Made by a program: the position numbers and the translations under genes
Notes under the pieces: model-generated
Database searches by the model: none
Seen by the model: the letters and a program-made list of their open reading frames with translations, nothing else
What the model was told of the DNA's origin: nothing
Shown: piece after piece, positions 32,160 to 44,744 of the stretch
How positions within the stretch are numbered: position 1 is the first letter of the stretch
Layout of the letters: each line of letters starts with the position of its first letter
From: Medicago truncatula
Taxonomy: Eukaryota; Streptophyta; Magnoliopsida; Fabales; Fabaceae
Direction: 5' to 3'
Assembly (NCBI RefSeq): GCF_003473485.1
Contig: NC_053048.1
Span: forward strand, 43,768,755 to 43,832,754
Length of the DNA: 64,000 nt

Positions 32160-34235
32160 TCAAATTATGCGTTCGGAGGATTTGGATTGTAATAAAGAGT
32201 TTTCAGCCCTTTCAGAAATAGAAACCTCAACATCTTTGCCAATATTTTTTGTATCATCATTGATTGTATTTGGAGTATTGAAGAGGTTACTACATGTCTT
32301 CTGCTGCTGATCAAACATTTTTTTCAGCTGTCTGCCTTGTTCCTCAAGTCGTAATTGTAATGTTCTTTGAATCTAGACCAAGAAAGAATATTAGATAAAA
32401 GTAAGTCCCATATAAAATAAAAATAAGGTCTGAAATGAGTTTATTACAAACTGTTTTTTAATGATGATTTAGGTTCGATAACAAAATTCCTAAAGAAAAT
32501 GAATGGCAATTAAGGATATACCTCTAGTTGTTCATGAAGACGCCTTTGTGCATCTAATTGAAGTTGAAGTGCCTCCTTGATTTGAAAGCCACTGCAAATC
32601 AATAGTAGTGTAAATTTAGTAGATTTATAGAGTCATAACATATAAGGTTCATATGAAATTAATCAAGCAACTTGGTGGAAGTATAAAAGTAGTTTAGGTA
32701 TAAGAAAAAATAGCATTACGTTTTAACACCAACATGCTGCACATCATCGATATGGATTCTTTTGTCAGATTTCCCTGAAATTGGACACATTAATTTATGA
32801 ATAATTGAAGTTCAAACTTCTACCATTCTAGTGGATATAAATACATTTATTCTGCATTGCAACTTCTTATATTTGAAGCCTATTTAACCAGACATTATTC
32901 ACTGTGAACAAAGGGAAAAGGATAAACCTATATCCTATCCATTGACAAACACTATAACAAAAATATACTCAACTACAATGATTCTAAAGAAAAAAAGAAA
33001 TTACCTTGAGCTGACTCTGGCATGAATTTTGCAGTTCTATATTTCTGCAAATGACTTTTCACATGAAATATAGTTAAGCCTTCAGAGTCCATCATCTTCA
33101 ATATAGCTTTTGGTGTTGCCTCTATAATCAAGCAACCAATAGAGAGGACTATCAGATATTAAACAATTTTTTCTTTCAATTGACAAATTTTGAAAGCTAT
33201 ACTTACTCTCAGCACCCCCAAGTCGATTTACACACTCAACAAACTTCTCATGAAGATCCTTAGTCCATCTAATTCTTGTTTTACTTGAAACTACATTCCC
33301 ACTAGAAGAAGTGCTTCCAAGAGAAGTTGATAAACTTCCTGCTGAAATTGTTGGAGACAACTTCTCATGCTGAGAAGAGAAATTCAGTTGCTCGACTGAT
33401 AAATGATAAGATCCACGAGCAACCTGCAAACGGATGCTATAATTAGACATGTGATTCATTGATGTATGCCTAATGTGATACAATGATTTATGTTACATGT
33501 TATTGATGCTCAATAATTGAATACAAAAAAGTATAAAGCGTAACTACTATATATTCTTGCAACGATTTCTTCCCTGTGAGACGCAAGGGTTCTCAATACT
33601 AGTATAAATATGTTATGACACAAATCCTCTTCGGTCTCTCCATCACCTCCAGCAGTATCTTGATCGTTGGATTAATTCAACGACCAAGCTCTGCTGGAGA
33701 GGTAGAAGAGGCCGCAGAAGATTCATTTTGCAAAACCACTTACCATATAGTCATGATTTCCTTTATTACAAAATGATGAGCTGTTGCTAACTGAGGCAAG
33801 ACCATCAAAGAACAACTTTTGCTGTTCAAATGGAAAATTCCCACATGAAAATTTATTCAAGTTTTCTGGGAATCTAAGGTGTTGATTACCATTCAATTGA
33901 GATTTCACCAATGCTTGCAAAGTGTTAGACAGTTCAAAGTTGGGGTCATGTTGGTTTGATGCATCCAATAAATGATTGTTTTCCCTAAGAGATTGACACA
34001 AAGGGAATTCCAAATCATTAACCTTATATGATTGAGAACTCAAAGATTGATTATTATCAACTTGGTGATCAAATTCTGCAAATCCCATGCAGTTTTCTGT
34101 TGCATAAAAAGCAGAAGCTGGTGACTCGAAACGGCTCATAATAGTGTTTGTATTACATGATTTTGTTGATTCTCCTTCTTCAACTATGGATAATTGTTGT
34201 TGATTGCATGCTCCTATATTCCAAATTTGACTCAT
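32160..34235 (-). CDS. MYB-CC (GARP) transcription factor, canonical copy, 387 aa
   Basis: Six exons on the minus strand: 34235-33744, 33423-33207, 33121-33005, 32774-32720, 32591-32522 and 32372-32160, joining to 388 codons with GT-AG borders. The start is the first in-frame ATG (34235), opening MSQIWNIG. Residues about 213-267 are a textbook GARP/MYB repeat: RIRWTKDLHEKFVECVNRLG, ATPKAILKMMD, TIFHVKSHLQKYRTAK. The coiled coil with the LHEQLE signature (QRRLHEQLE) spans about 301-335. The family (PHR1/PHL) controls phosphate-starvation and other nutrient responses, binding DNA as dimers; which response this one serves is unknown. The usual intron between SHLQ and KYR is absent here, while the paralogue at 20.4 kb has it. 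A Gln-rich N-terminal half may activate transcription. Confidence 0.92.
33628..33713. repeat. Nearly loopless hairpin in intron 1 of the MYB-CC gene
   Basis: CCTCCAGCAG pairs with CTGCTGGAG and TTGATCGTTGGA with TTCAACGACCAA around a centre at 33,671-33,676, and pairing continues outward (CCTCTTCGG against GCCGCAGAAG). Arms are about 40 nt with a few mismatches and almost no loop. It may be a tiny MITE or a source of a hairpin RNA. Confidence 0.7.
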
Positions 34236-35015
34236 ATCAAAAAATTGACATGAACTATTGCAAAACTCAAAATTCACCAAAATTTGGACAAAGATTTTGA
34301 GTTGTACTAATAGATATATGGAAAATAGTTCATTGAAAACTGAGAACAAAATGGAAGAGGGAGGTAAGAAGAAGATTGAAAGGGTGATACTAATAATGCT
34401 AATTTGAGACTATATTTAGTATAGATTTGTCTCATATATTCCCATATAAAGGCTTCAAGAATAAGATATGAATCAATATTTCTAAATGAGGTAATGCAGG
34501 GTCAACAGCAAATTATTCTTGAATTAAAGATAAGAATGGACAATAACCAAATTGACATAAACAAAGTACTGTTACATAGAAACAAACAAAAAATAATTGT
34601 CTAATGTTGTCATCATGTGAAATTGAACCAAGTGAAAAAGAATCTGGAGATAAAAAATGAGGAAAATTTAGGTCCATTTTGTTATAGAAAATATTTTATT
34701 TTTCTTCATTTTTACTTCTTGTTTTGTTTTTAAAAATAATAATTTATTCAAGGGCAAGCTGGCCTATAAAAACTAAACTTCAAAAGGTTAAAATAATAAG
34801 TCAGAGGGCACAACTACATACTACTAATGTTTTTGGCCCTTACATCAATTATTTAAGATTAGGGTCACACTCAAGAGAGGTTAAAAAGTATTTCCAGACT
34901 ATTACAATGTATATAAACTAATATTAATCTCTCAATTGTCTGTCAGCAGAGAGCATAAATACTTTAAAGTAAAGTTGGAAAACAAAGACGATCTTATCTT
35001 AAATTTTTTATTTAT
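34236..35015 (-). promoter_or_regulatory. Leader and upstream region of the second MYB-CC gene
   Basis: A TTTATATGGG (minus strand, about 34,443-34,452) could place transcription start near 34,415, giving a leader of about 180 nt. The leader contains a short upstream ORF of eight codons (ATG near 34,333). Beyond it the sequence is AT-rich without further features. Confidence 0.45.
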
Positions 35016-35024
35016 TTTTTTAAT

Positions 35025-35130
35025 GAGAATCATGTACATATTTTTTTAACAGTTTCTCTAACATTCATTCTTTCACATTGATTTTATCTAATAAGAGAGT
35101 GAGTGTTAGAGAGTGTTCATATATCTCCTC
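35025..35130. mobile_element. Mutator-type MITE, 106 bp
   Basis: Ends GAGAATCATGTACA and, inverted, GAGGAGATATATGAAC, related to the 164-bp element at 12.4 kb. Flanks TTTTTTAAT and TTTTTGAAT match at 8 of 9. Inside, CTAACATTCATTCTTTC pairs with GAGAGTGAGTGTTAG. No coding capacity. Confidence 0.75.
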
Positions 35131-37380
35131 TTTTTGAATAAATCTTATCTTAAATTTCTAAAACACTTATTATTTAAAATTAAAATAAAATGCTAAAATT
35201 GCCATAAAATTGGAATTGAGAGATTTTTTAATTATATTAAAATTGGGTAATATTGTTGATATGAAGTAGATCTAGATTGACCGTCAGAGTTGTTCTATTT
35301 GCAAACACTTCAACGCTGAGCTAATTTTGTGAATGAGGCACGTGTGAGATTTTTGGATAAAAGTGTTACTACCTTTCTCATGTGCATACGTCCATTTACA
35401 GGTAGAATTTCAAAAGGATGGAGTGAAATTCCGTTGAGTTCGTCGAAGGATATCTGGCGTGATTTTTGGATCGCCTTCTAATCTTGATCAAGTGATGGGT
35501 TAATAGACAATTTTCGCGGTGTAGCGCCGTATCATCTACCTCTATGATTGAATCTATGATCGAATTCATTCGTATAGCGGGTCTTAGCCATGTCCGGAAC
35601 AATTGTTAGGACATTGTGAGCATACGCAATGTAGTAATTAAATATTATAAAGATTCTGGCATAAATTCAGACACAATAGGTCTGCTAAAATTTTCATAAA
35701 GGAATCAAGATAAAATAACTTTAACCACACACCTTAAGATAATTATATACAGACAATCGAATCTTTCCCAAAAGAAAATATAATATAGATTAAAAATTTC
35801 TGTTCCATTGCTTGCCACTGCGACTTGCAATATGGGGGGTCAGAAAAATTACTAGAAAATTGCATAGTATATATTTATCCTAAAAGTAGAATGTAACTTT
35901 AACAACAAGATTCTCAGAATAGTAATAAAAGGTTAAAAAAAGATAAACGCATATTGAGCGCATTCATGTGCAATGCAATCTCAGTTCCGTGTTGCCATTG
36001 ATTTTTCTTCACTCATGTTTGTTACCACTCTTGTTTTTTATCCACATTGATAATATATAATTATTCTTTCTCAAGATGGTTAATACATGTGTTTCTTGTT
36101 GCCATTTCTTTTCCTGGTGGGACAATGCTTCACTTTCTTTTTAACTTTAACATTTGTTACTGACTCAAAGAGGGTATGAGACATTAGAGTCACATTCAGC
36201 AACAACAATTTACACGGAAGACAGAGATTTATGGACAACTTTTACGATGTTACAGTTGATAACAAAGCACTCAAACACCATTGTGAAACTTTACAAGTTG
36301 TCCTGCTGTATAAGGTTGAACATGTGTTTACAAAAATTGATTTTTAATGAACTGTGTTCGAATCAAATTGTTTCGTTGAACAATGACTCGTAATTAGTTT
36401 TGATGATAATAACATGCGTATTTATCATATAATGTTTTTTTGAGTGTGCAATTGAAGCTTTTCGAATAAAATTAGAAGATCGTTAATTATGATCTAGAGA
36501 ATACAAACTTTTGTTCGTATATAGAAATTTGATCCTCTATTTTCAAGCAACACGTCTTTTGATTACATGCAATGTTTTTTAGATCATTTGGTGATTATGG
36601 ACTCTAGTTTGACTTTGAGTCAAATTTTTACCTTGAGAAACGATACAACGAAGCATTTAATATGAACATCATATAAGAATTTTACGGCAGACGCTGCAAA
36701 TTAAATTTGAATTACTCATTGCATTCAAATTGATTTTGTAGAATTAAATTTTAACTTCAAATTTAAATCAATTCTAAAGACAAAATTATTCTATTCGAAA
36801 ACAATCAAATATGTAAGAGTAAATTTTACTTCTTTAGAATCAATTTAACATTTTCCAAAGGTAGAACCAAGCATACACAAGACAATGAAAATTGATTTCT
36901 AGTAGGAGATTTGATAGTCGATAATCATCTCATAAAACTATTTATGTGTAGAAAAATCCTCAACATTACCAACTGAAGTGCAAGAATACATCCCTGTTTT
37001 TAGTCAAACGGATATATAGATTTTCTTTTTTTGTTTCTTTTAAAAAAAAATGTTCAATATCAAGAAACGAAATGCAAGAACACGTTTTTTAAGGGAGTTT
37101 GTATGTGAGTTTGTATGTATTTGAAGTTTTCGTGTAATTAAGCTTAGTAATAAATCCCCTAGAAAAAACTTAGTGATAAATAGCAGAACTCTTCTGCGTA
37201 AATAAGTTTAGATTAGTGAATTTCCTTATAAAAAGAAGTTTAGATTAGTGAATTTTGAATAAAAAAAAAAAGATTAGTGAATTATCCCCATAGATATTTT
37301 TTTTAGTGCAACTATGATATCATTAATGATGAGGAGCCTCGGATTGGATTGGGGTTACAAGTTTCAACATGAAAATTAGA
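35131..37380. other. Gene-poor spacer
   Basis: A slightly GC-richer island at about 35,400-35,620 (TCGCGGTGTAGCGCCGTATC) has no coding or repeat assignment. Open frames at 35,396-35,602 and 36,154-36,393 lack domains. The remainder is AT-rich. Confidence 0.35.
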
Positions 37381-38231
37381 CTATTACTTTTTCCACCTAT
37401 CACCTTCTTGCGCGTCCTGTGAAGTTTTTAAAAATGTTTCTAAGGTATTCGGATTTTAAAATCTGAAATGATTTTTCACTAATTCGGATTTTATAATCTG
37501 AAATATGCTTATGTATAATTAGCAATCAAAATCTCTTTCATTTCAGTAGTTTTGAATTTTGTTTTTAAAAACAACTGAAAAACAAAGTAAAAAAAATGAT
37601 AAAAACCTGTCAAATAAAATCATAAAAATACCACGAAAAAATTCTAAAAATCAAATAAAAGTAATGCAAATTTTTTCGATTTTTTTGAGAATATGAAAAA
37701 AAAAAAAAATCTAAATGATGGAATTTTGGATTTTAAGGTGCGGAGTCCAGTTAGAAGTTGCTTCTATGGGAGTTTTGATCCTTGATTTTTTCCTGGTTTT
37801 CTGGGGAAGTTTCGAAGCAATTCGATCAAGTATCCCGAAAACCAGAATTTTGACTAATAACAACTAACAATGACCCAAAACAAAAGGATGAGAGTTAGGA
37901 AGCTTAATATTGTCTTAAAATGATTATTCATGTTACAAACATATTCAGAATTTGTGCTGATACAGTTCGGGTTATATAATCCGAATTGTTTTTCCCTTGA
38001 AAAAAGGTGTTTAAATGGTGTTTGGATTTTATAATCCAAAAAAATTAAGTAACGCACTCTATTTTTTGAGGTTTTCGGATTATAAAATCCTAATTGGTGA
38101 AAAACTTTGTTTTTTTTTACCCTATAACAAAGAAAAAATTCAGTTTGAATTCTAAAATCCGAAAATTACAGGGGCTTTTTTGGAAAATTAACAGGGCGCG
38201 TGGAAGTGATATAGGGTGGGAAAAGTAATAG
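37381..38231. mobile_element. Inverted-repeat element, 851 bp, filled with short palindromes
   Basis: Outer ends are inverted copies over about 40 bp: CTATTACTTTTTCCACC...TGCGCGTCCTGT on the left and, inverted, CTATTACTTTTCCCACC...CGCGCCCTGT from the right. The interior repeats an imperfect palindrome of the type TTCGGATTTTATAATCTGAA at about 37,449, 37,491, 37,967, 38,023, 38,075 and 38,147. No convincing target duplication and no transposase are seen. Such arrays of short inverted units are reminiscent of subterminal binding sites. Confidence 0.65.
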
Positions 38232-38378
38232 TTGAGAAATTATCAAAACAAGCGTGATTGGACTTAACTAAGGCCCGTCTATTTAATTTATTGGCAGCCC
38301 AATTAGATTTGGGCTTAACAAAGATAATCTCAAAAATTGCTGTTCCCACTTCAGTTTTTGCTAGAAAACACATATAAA

Positions 38379-38478
38379 TTATACATTTAATTCTAATGGT
38401 AGCTAACTATCTTTCGGCTTCCTTCGTGTTCTTTGTTCCCAAACGCTAGTTAGCTATCATTGGGATTAAATGTGTAAC
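38379..38478. repeat. 100-bp hairpin repeat
   Basis: ACATTTAATTCTAATGGTAG and CTAACTA on the left pair with TAGTTAG and CTATCATTGGGATTAAATGT on the right, about four mismatches in 27 bp, with a loop of about 40 nt. Confidence 0.65.
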
Positions 38479-41400
38479 TTCCATGTATTTTTAAGTAAAA
38501 ATTGAAGAGGGAACATCAATGATCCCTTTTCTCCATTGTGCCCTTGAAAATCTAAAAATATCCTATGGTTTTTTTAATTTTAGAATCGGATCCAGGTAAA
38601 GGATAGGAAAAAAATTATGAAATTCTATTACAATAGGGTTCAAAACATGTAAATGAGGTGTTTAGATTTTAAAGTCTTGATGTGTAAAATTATTGAAAAA
38701 GATTATAAAATTGCATTTTATCACAATATGGGTTTGAGATATGTAAAGCACGTGTTTGAATTCTAAAACATGAATGTGTAAAAGTACTTTTTGCTGTTTG
38801 AATTCTAGAATCAAGACATAAAAAAACAGTTAGCCATAGTTCAACAGTAACTAATTTTTTCTCTCTTTTTAAATGACACAAAAACTCGCTTCAAAATTTA
38901 GAATCAAACAATTGAGGGATATTTTGAGAAGAAAAAAAAAATAAGAGCCTCGTGAGAAGTGGGGGAAGAATTTCACCTAAGAACGAAGAAGATGCATTGG
39001 GCCTGTGAAACATTAGTAGGATTAAATATATTTTTACATTTTAAAAACAATAGTTGGATTAAATAAAAATGAAATTGCACTAATTCCATAAATATCTAAA
39101 TAAAAATAAACTGGTACAAAAACATGTAAATAATCAAATAACTAGCCTATCAACATGTTTGAATCTCTCCATCTATAAATAGAGAGAGTTCTATTTAACG
39201 GAGAGAGACCGAGCATCCAAACACCTTATGGTAAGAGAATTTATAAAACATTTGGAACTTCTGACCGCTTGTTTAAAGGATCAAAATCTATTATCACTTG
39301 GATCATTCAATTAGTTATGTTTGTTCTATATTATTTTGGATATATATATGTTGGGTATGAAACAATGACTTTAAAATGAAACACCAATCTTTATCAAAAA
39401 GTAAAAAACAATGAAACAATAACAGTACACCCGATCAATTTAGTGTCACAAGACCATTTCAACACTGTGCAAAGTGCGACTATTGCGGGCACACGAATTG
39501 CATTATATGCTGATGCGAATTGCATGATCACTCTTGTGCAATATATATGTGAATGATATCACACTTTCATTAGCCCTAACCATGAAAAAACAGAAAATGA
39601 CATCACATTTTAATTACTTCGAACATGTTTGGTTTTGTTTTTATTATCCAAAATAGGCATCAATAAATCAACTGTGAGCACCAATGATTATAATCACTTT
39701 AGCAACTTCAGCAATATATATATATATATGTGTGTGTGAATGATATCACAAGAACTAATATCTTAGTTTGTGTGATTGATCGATGCTTCTTAACTGGAAC
39801 ATGCTGGATATTTATATAATATATCCAGTTACGTCTACTTCATTATTGTTTGAAAAAATATAAAGTTATGTGGACCTGTAACCTTAATTGAAGGAAAAAG
39901 GCAAGCATTACGTAAGTAAATATTGCAGATGACTAACTGGTTCGATATCATATAACTCATTGATAAGCGTAATATTTTTTCCTTTTAATTTATAAGTATG
40001 ATAAAATTTTACTACTTGTATTTAATTATCAGATCATAATAGTATAAAGTTTTTTTTTACAAAAACAAATTTATTTCATTTGAGCATGAATAATGTAAGT
40101 AATACAGGGTTGGACTCAACTCAAAAGTTTGAAAACTAGCATAAGACTTGACTTGAAGAAGCCTACTTCTTAATTTCCAATGACTATTCAATTGAGGGTT
40201 TTCCGATATGCAATGTTATTGGTATTCAATAAAATATTTTTTTTTTAGAGATTTAACAGAAAATCAAAAATTGTTTTATGTTTGTTTACCATGATGAAAA
40301 TCATTTGAAAAAAAATTTAACAAAAATGATTTTTTTATAGAATTTACTCAAAAAAATATTTCAAACAATTTATATATTTTCGCCAAATTTAATTTTTTAA
40401 AATCTGAAACAAACAATTGAAAACTTCTGAAAGATGTAACAAATGACTTCTTAGTTTCAATATGTTAAAGTTTGCTTGATCTTAGGGTTGACTCTTTGGA
40501 AAGAGATTGGCAAGAGAACAATAGCATTAATAATGCATTCTTCTAAAAATATTAATAATGCATTAATAATTGATAGTTCGTTGGCTTCTCGTATTGAAAG
40601 TCTTTGGATGTCAAATGAGAGCAAACAACAACGTTGCAAGTGTATTTGGATGAAAAAACTTCGGCTTGAAGAAGACATAATGATTTTGATGAACTCGCAT
40701 TTGAGGTATAGAAATGTGACTTAGAAAGACTTTCAAATTTTACCACTATAAAAACCAAAATTATGTTTAATTACCTACTGAAATGGGATGAATTAAATTT
40801 CATTCTGTCTTATTTCACTTCTATCTCTTTCAATAAAAAACTTCTTCAGTGCAATTTGTTTTATAGATTTTTATTTATTTTTGTTTTAAAAAAGCTGTAT
40901 ATGGTCGGTATGATAAAACGAGCTCAGTTCTGTACTTTTTATTTGAAGTATATCACATGGAGTTGCAGTGTTCTGTACAAACCCATTAACTAAAGAACTT
41001 GGAGAATTAACCTTTTGGACTTTGATTCATATAGAAGCTTAACATACAAACTTAATTTGTTACCTTTTCTTATTCTTTTCGTTGAACCAATTTCAATTAA
41101 GAAATATAATATGGAGAGTTGAGAATCATTTTTTAGATTATAAAATTGTAGCTCCAAGGCATCATTAGACATTAATTAGTTGATTTACCAAAGATATGTA
41201 GCAGATCTTATATGTAAATTATAATTTTTGAACTCCAAACAACCCAATGTCGTTGAAAGATAAGATTTTAGGTGCCCTACGTGAATTATTGCAAACAATC
41301 CAATGTCTATAGTTCATTTTTTATGCTCTCGTGAATTTTTCCTTCACATAATTAATCCAATATGATATCTCACACGTTCATATTCATAAATATAACTTAT

Positions 41401-42678
41401 AATGCTGAAGGCTACGTAATCACCTAATCCTAACATTTCATAGAGGATTGTCAACAAAACACACTGGATAGAGTTAATTAGATATATAGCATTAATATAT
41501 TAAACTGTGTAGAATTTCAAGTGATACTAAGTATAGTCAAACAGTAAAGATTATCTTTTGTTTTGGTACATTTAACTTAGTTTTTTTTTAATGTAAACTG
41601 ATTGGTATAAAGTGATAAATTAAGTATATAAATATGTACTAGTAACATTTATTCTACATATCGACATGATAGTCTCTTTCATCACCAGGATAAAAAAGTC
41701 TCAAATCTAAGCTAATAATTTGATTTGAGTGCACGTAATTCTTTGGGGCAAGTCTCCTTCAAATCCAACTACCTAAAGATGATGCATACTATTTTATAGA
41801 TAGAAAAAGGAGAAATAGAAATCTCTGTAAGATTTGAGATAATCCATAATGATTTTTTTTTTTTCCTTTTTCAAAAGAAAAAGTTAGTATACATTTTTAT
41901 TTTTAACCCCTAACTTATCAGTTTCTTTGGTTGAGGATCAATGGATATTATCATCTCAAGTTTTGATCTTTTAGATGATCAGCTATGTAATTATTTAATC
42001 TTTAACTTAGGACTTAGACACTTAGTCACTTCAAGCCTAAATAGGCCATATGTAATAAAAATGTTCAGAATGGTTTTCATAGTATATAAATCTGACTATT
42101 ATTTTCAGTCAATTCTCTGTCGTTTTTAATTTTTAAATCATCATTATTTTCTCTAATACGCTTAGATTTTTACAAATCACATTAAGCTTTTCAAAATATA
42201 CGGAATGGTATTTGCTATTATACACTCTTACATCCAACATATACATAGATTGGTGAGGACAAATCAAATCTAATTTAAGGTTAATGTACTAACACATGCT
42301 TTAGCCTTTGTTGTCCTCGTCAATTTATTCATTGTTCAAGTGTTGCAGCATCCTCCTCCAACAACAATTTCTCTAACAATTGCAACAAGAAGAGGTTTTT
42401 TTGGTGCTCATTTCTTTTGTATTCTCAAACATCTTAGCCTTTGTTTGATACTGCGGCACAAATTCAAGTTTTTTTCATTTAATATTACGGTTCTAATGCA
42501 AATGAAAGAAAGGTCGTTTGGGCATGGAAAGTGTCAAAATATATAACTGGGACGCTATATATTTTTATACAGGGAAATTAACACCTTATTCAGACGAAGG
42601 TTCTGAGCAATAAAATAATTACTTGTAATGTCTAGGAAACTGCATTCATACTGATGAAACTTTAAACAATAGTCCTCA
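38479..42678. other. Long gene-poor, AT-rich spacer
   Basis: Contains two diverged units near 38,645 and 38,735 (ATGTAAA, then GTGTTTGAATTCTAAA, then GATGTGTAAAA), a TA/TG microsatellite at 39,714-39,738 and a diverged open frame at 40,476-40,724 with no domain. No supportable gene in 4.2 kb. Confidence 0.4.
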
Positions 42679-42687
42679 TATTAACTA

Positions 42688-43266
42688 GGCTTAAATGCTC
42701 TTTTGGTCCCTTAACTATTTAATTGGTATCGCTTTGGTTCCTTAACTAAAAAAAAGATTATTTGAGGATTTTAAGTTTTTTTTTAGTCTCGTTTTGGTCC
42801 CTTCTGTTAGGTTTCCGTTATGGTTTTAAAAAAAGTTAACTCCTGGACACGTGGCACCTTCTCATTGGCTCTGAGTTTTTTTTTTTTTTACAAAAAATAA
42901 TTATTATTTTTTAAAAAAAAAAATCACAAAACCAATGACAAAAGTGACACGTGTCACTTTGTCATTGGTTCTGGGAATTTTTTACAAAAAAATAAAATAT
43001 TTATATTTAAAAAAAATTATTATTATTCTTTTTTTTTATAAAAATAAAATATATTTTTTTTTGTAAAAAAAAAAAAAACTCAGAGCCAATGACAAGGTGA
43101 CACGTGTCCACACTTAACATTTTTTATTAAAACTAACGGAAACCTAACAGAAGGGACCAAAACGAGACTAAAAAAAAACTTAAAATCCTCAAACAATCTT
43201 TTTTTTAGTTAAGGGACCAAAACGATATCAATTAAATAATTAAGGGACCAAAAGAGCATTTAAGCC
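42688..43266. mobile_element. Mutator-like foldback element, 579 bp
   Basis: Almost the whole element is two inverted arms (about 42,688-42,869 and 43,079-43,266), starting GGCTTAAATGCTCTTTTGGT. Both flanks are TATTAACTA (42,679-42,687 and 43,267-43,275), a perfect 9-bp duplication. The centre has its own palindrome around GTGACACGTGTCAC, which contains a G-box. No coding capacity. Confidence 0.92.
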
Positions 43267-43275
43267 TATTAACTA

Positions 43276-44171
43276 CTACTATCTCACAATCTCTTACTAT
43301 AAATAGTTTAATGTTTTGACACTATATAAATAAAAAATCTAAATTAATATTTTAAATTTGATAAAAAAAAATATTATCTATTGAATGGCAAGATAAAATA
43401 TGAAAAAAATTGTGGATTGATTTTATTTTTTTTGTTGGTAATATTGTAGATTGATTATAACTTCATATGAACAAAATTGATTTACGGTAACAATTTTTCT
43501 CATAGTTATATTATGTTTTTTTAAGCTACTTCAAGTAACGTTTGAAAATATACTTTATATTTTATCAACTACTTAATCATTAGTTTATCAAACAATATAA
43601 ATTCAATTTAATAATTTATACGTACGCTTATCACCTATTCGATGTCCGTTATAAGATCATCTGCCATCAACTAGAGTTTATATTAGTTGTTCACTATTTT
43701 TTTTAAGAAACAAAACCATAATATAAGAGACAAAATGATATATAAAATTATGTTCTCCACTGGGTTTGTGATTCTTGCGATTCTTAAGCCTTAATCTCCG
43801 TTCTCGAGCTGCTTAATTACTACAGACAATAATATAATTAGTATACTAACATAATAATAATAATAACACCATGTAAATTAAGTGAAGGTGAAGGCAAAAT
43901 TGCAGAAATTCAAAACAAGCAAGCGGGTCTTATCCCCAGCATATTATCCACAAAAGAAAAAGATCAAACAATGACAAATGTATATTTTGACTATATTTAA
44001 ATCAAAAAAGTATATGGGTACTCCTTTAAATAAACCAAAAGAGAAAGGGTAAATCAGTACTTGATCATAATTATCCCCCCATATAAACTAGCTAGCATGA
44101 ACCAAAACTATACATACACCCACTCTCTCATAATATTTCTATCCACCACCTGCTCCTTTAATCACACAAAA
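43276..44171 (+). promoter_or_regulatory. Upstream region of the DUF761 gene
   Basis: A TATAAA at 44,082-44,087 places transcription start near 44,115. This leaves the upstream in-frame ATG at 44,097 outside the mRNA and favours the ATG at 44,172. The rest is AT-rich with an AATAAT run at 43,853-43,866. Confidence 0.55.
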
Positions 44172-44744
44172 ATGTTCACTCCATCTCTTCAAATTTTCTC
44201 ACTAAAATCATCATCATCATCATCTTCAAATTTAACCTCAATCAAACTCAAAAGAATTATCCACACCCTCTTAGTTTCACACTTGTGTAGAATAATTCGT
44301 GCACTATCCAAAGTCAAAGATTTTATAGTTGAGATTCTCAAAGACGACAACAACTCAACCATCAACTTCACTTATTACCCTTCCTCTCACAAAAAACGTA
44401 ACAACATAAGAAAAAAGATCATTTTAGGTTCCTTTAGACTTCATTATAATTGGTGTTCTTCAAAATCTTCTCATGTTTTGCCGGTTCCGGAACGGGTTTA
44501 TGAAGGTTTGTTTGATACTTCAGAGCAGCCAAAAAGTGAGGATTGTCCTGACTCACATCTTGCAGGATATTTACAGTGGCTTGAGGAGAAGAAGATTCAA
44601 GAGGGTACAAAAGAGAAAGAGATTGTTAATGAGAATATTGATATGTTAGCTGAAATGTTTATTGCTAATTGTCATGAGAAGTTCAAGTTGGAAAAACAAG
44701 AATCTGATAGGAAGTATCAAGAAATGCTTGCTAGAAGCATTTAA
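44172..44744 (+). CDS. DUF761 domain protein, 190 aa
   Basis: Single-exon frame; the ATG at 44,172 (MFTPSLQIF) is preferred over the in-frame ATG at 44,097 because the TATA box is too close to the latter. A hydrophobic and Ser-rich N-terminus is followed by a basic region (IKLKRIIHTLL...). Near the middle lies HVLPVPERVYEGLFD, and the C-terminus carries the DUF761 signature, IDMLAEMFIANCHEKFKLEK followed by YQEMLARS. Proteins of this family are plant-specific, small and mostly uncharacterised, sometimes described as cotton fibre expressed proteins; no reaction is known. The signature and its position at the extreme C-terminus are clear, so the family call is firm while the role is open. Confidence 0.88.
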   Translation: MFTPSLQIFSLKSSSSSSSNLTSIKLKRIIHTLLVSHLCRIIRALSKVKDFIVEILKDDNNSTINFTYYPSSHKKRNNIRKKIILGSFRLHYNWCSSKSSHVLPVPERVYEGLFDTSEQPKSEDCPDSHLAGYLQWLEEKKIQEGTKEKEIVNENIDMLAEMFIANCHEKFKLEKQESDRKYQEMLARSI

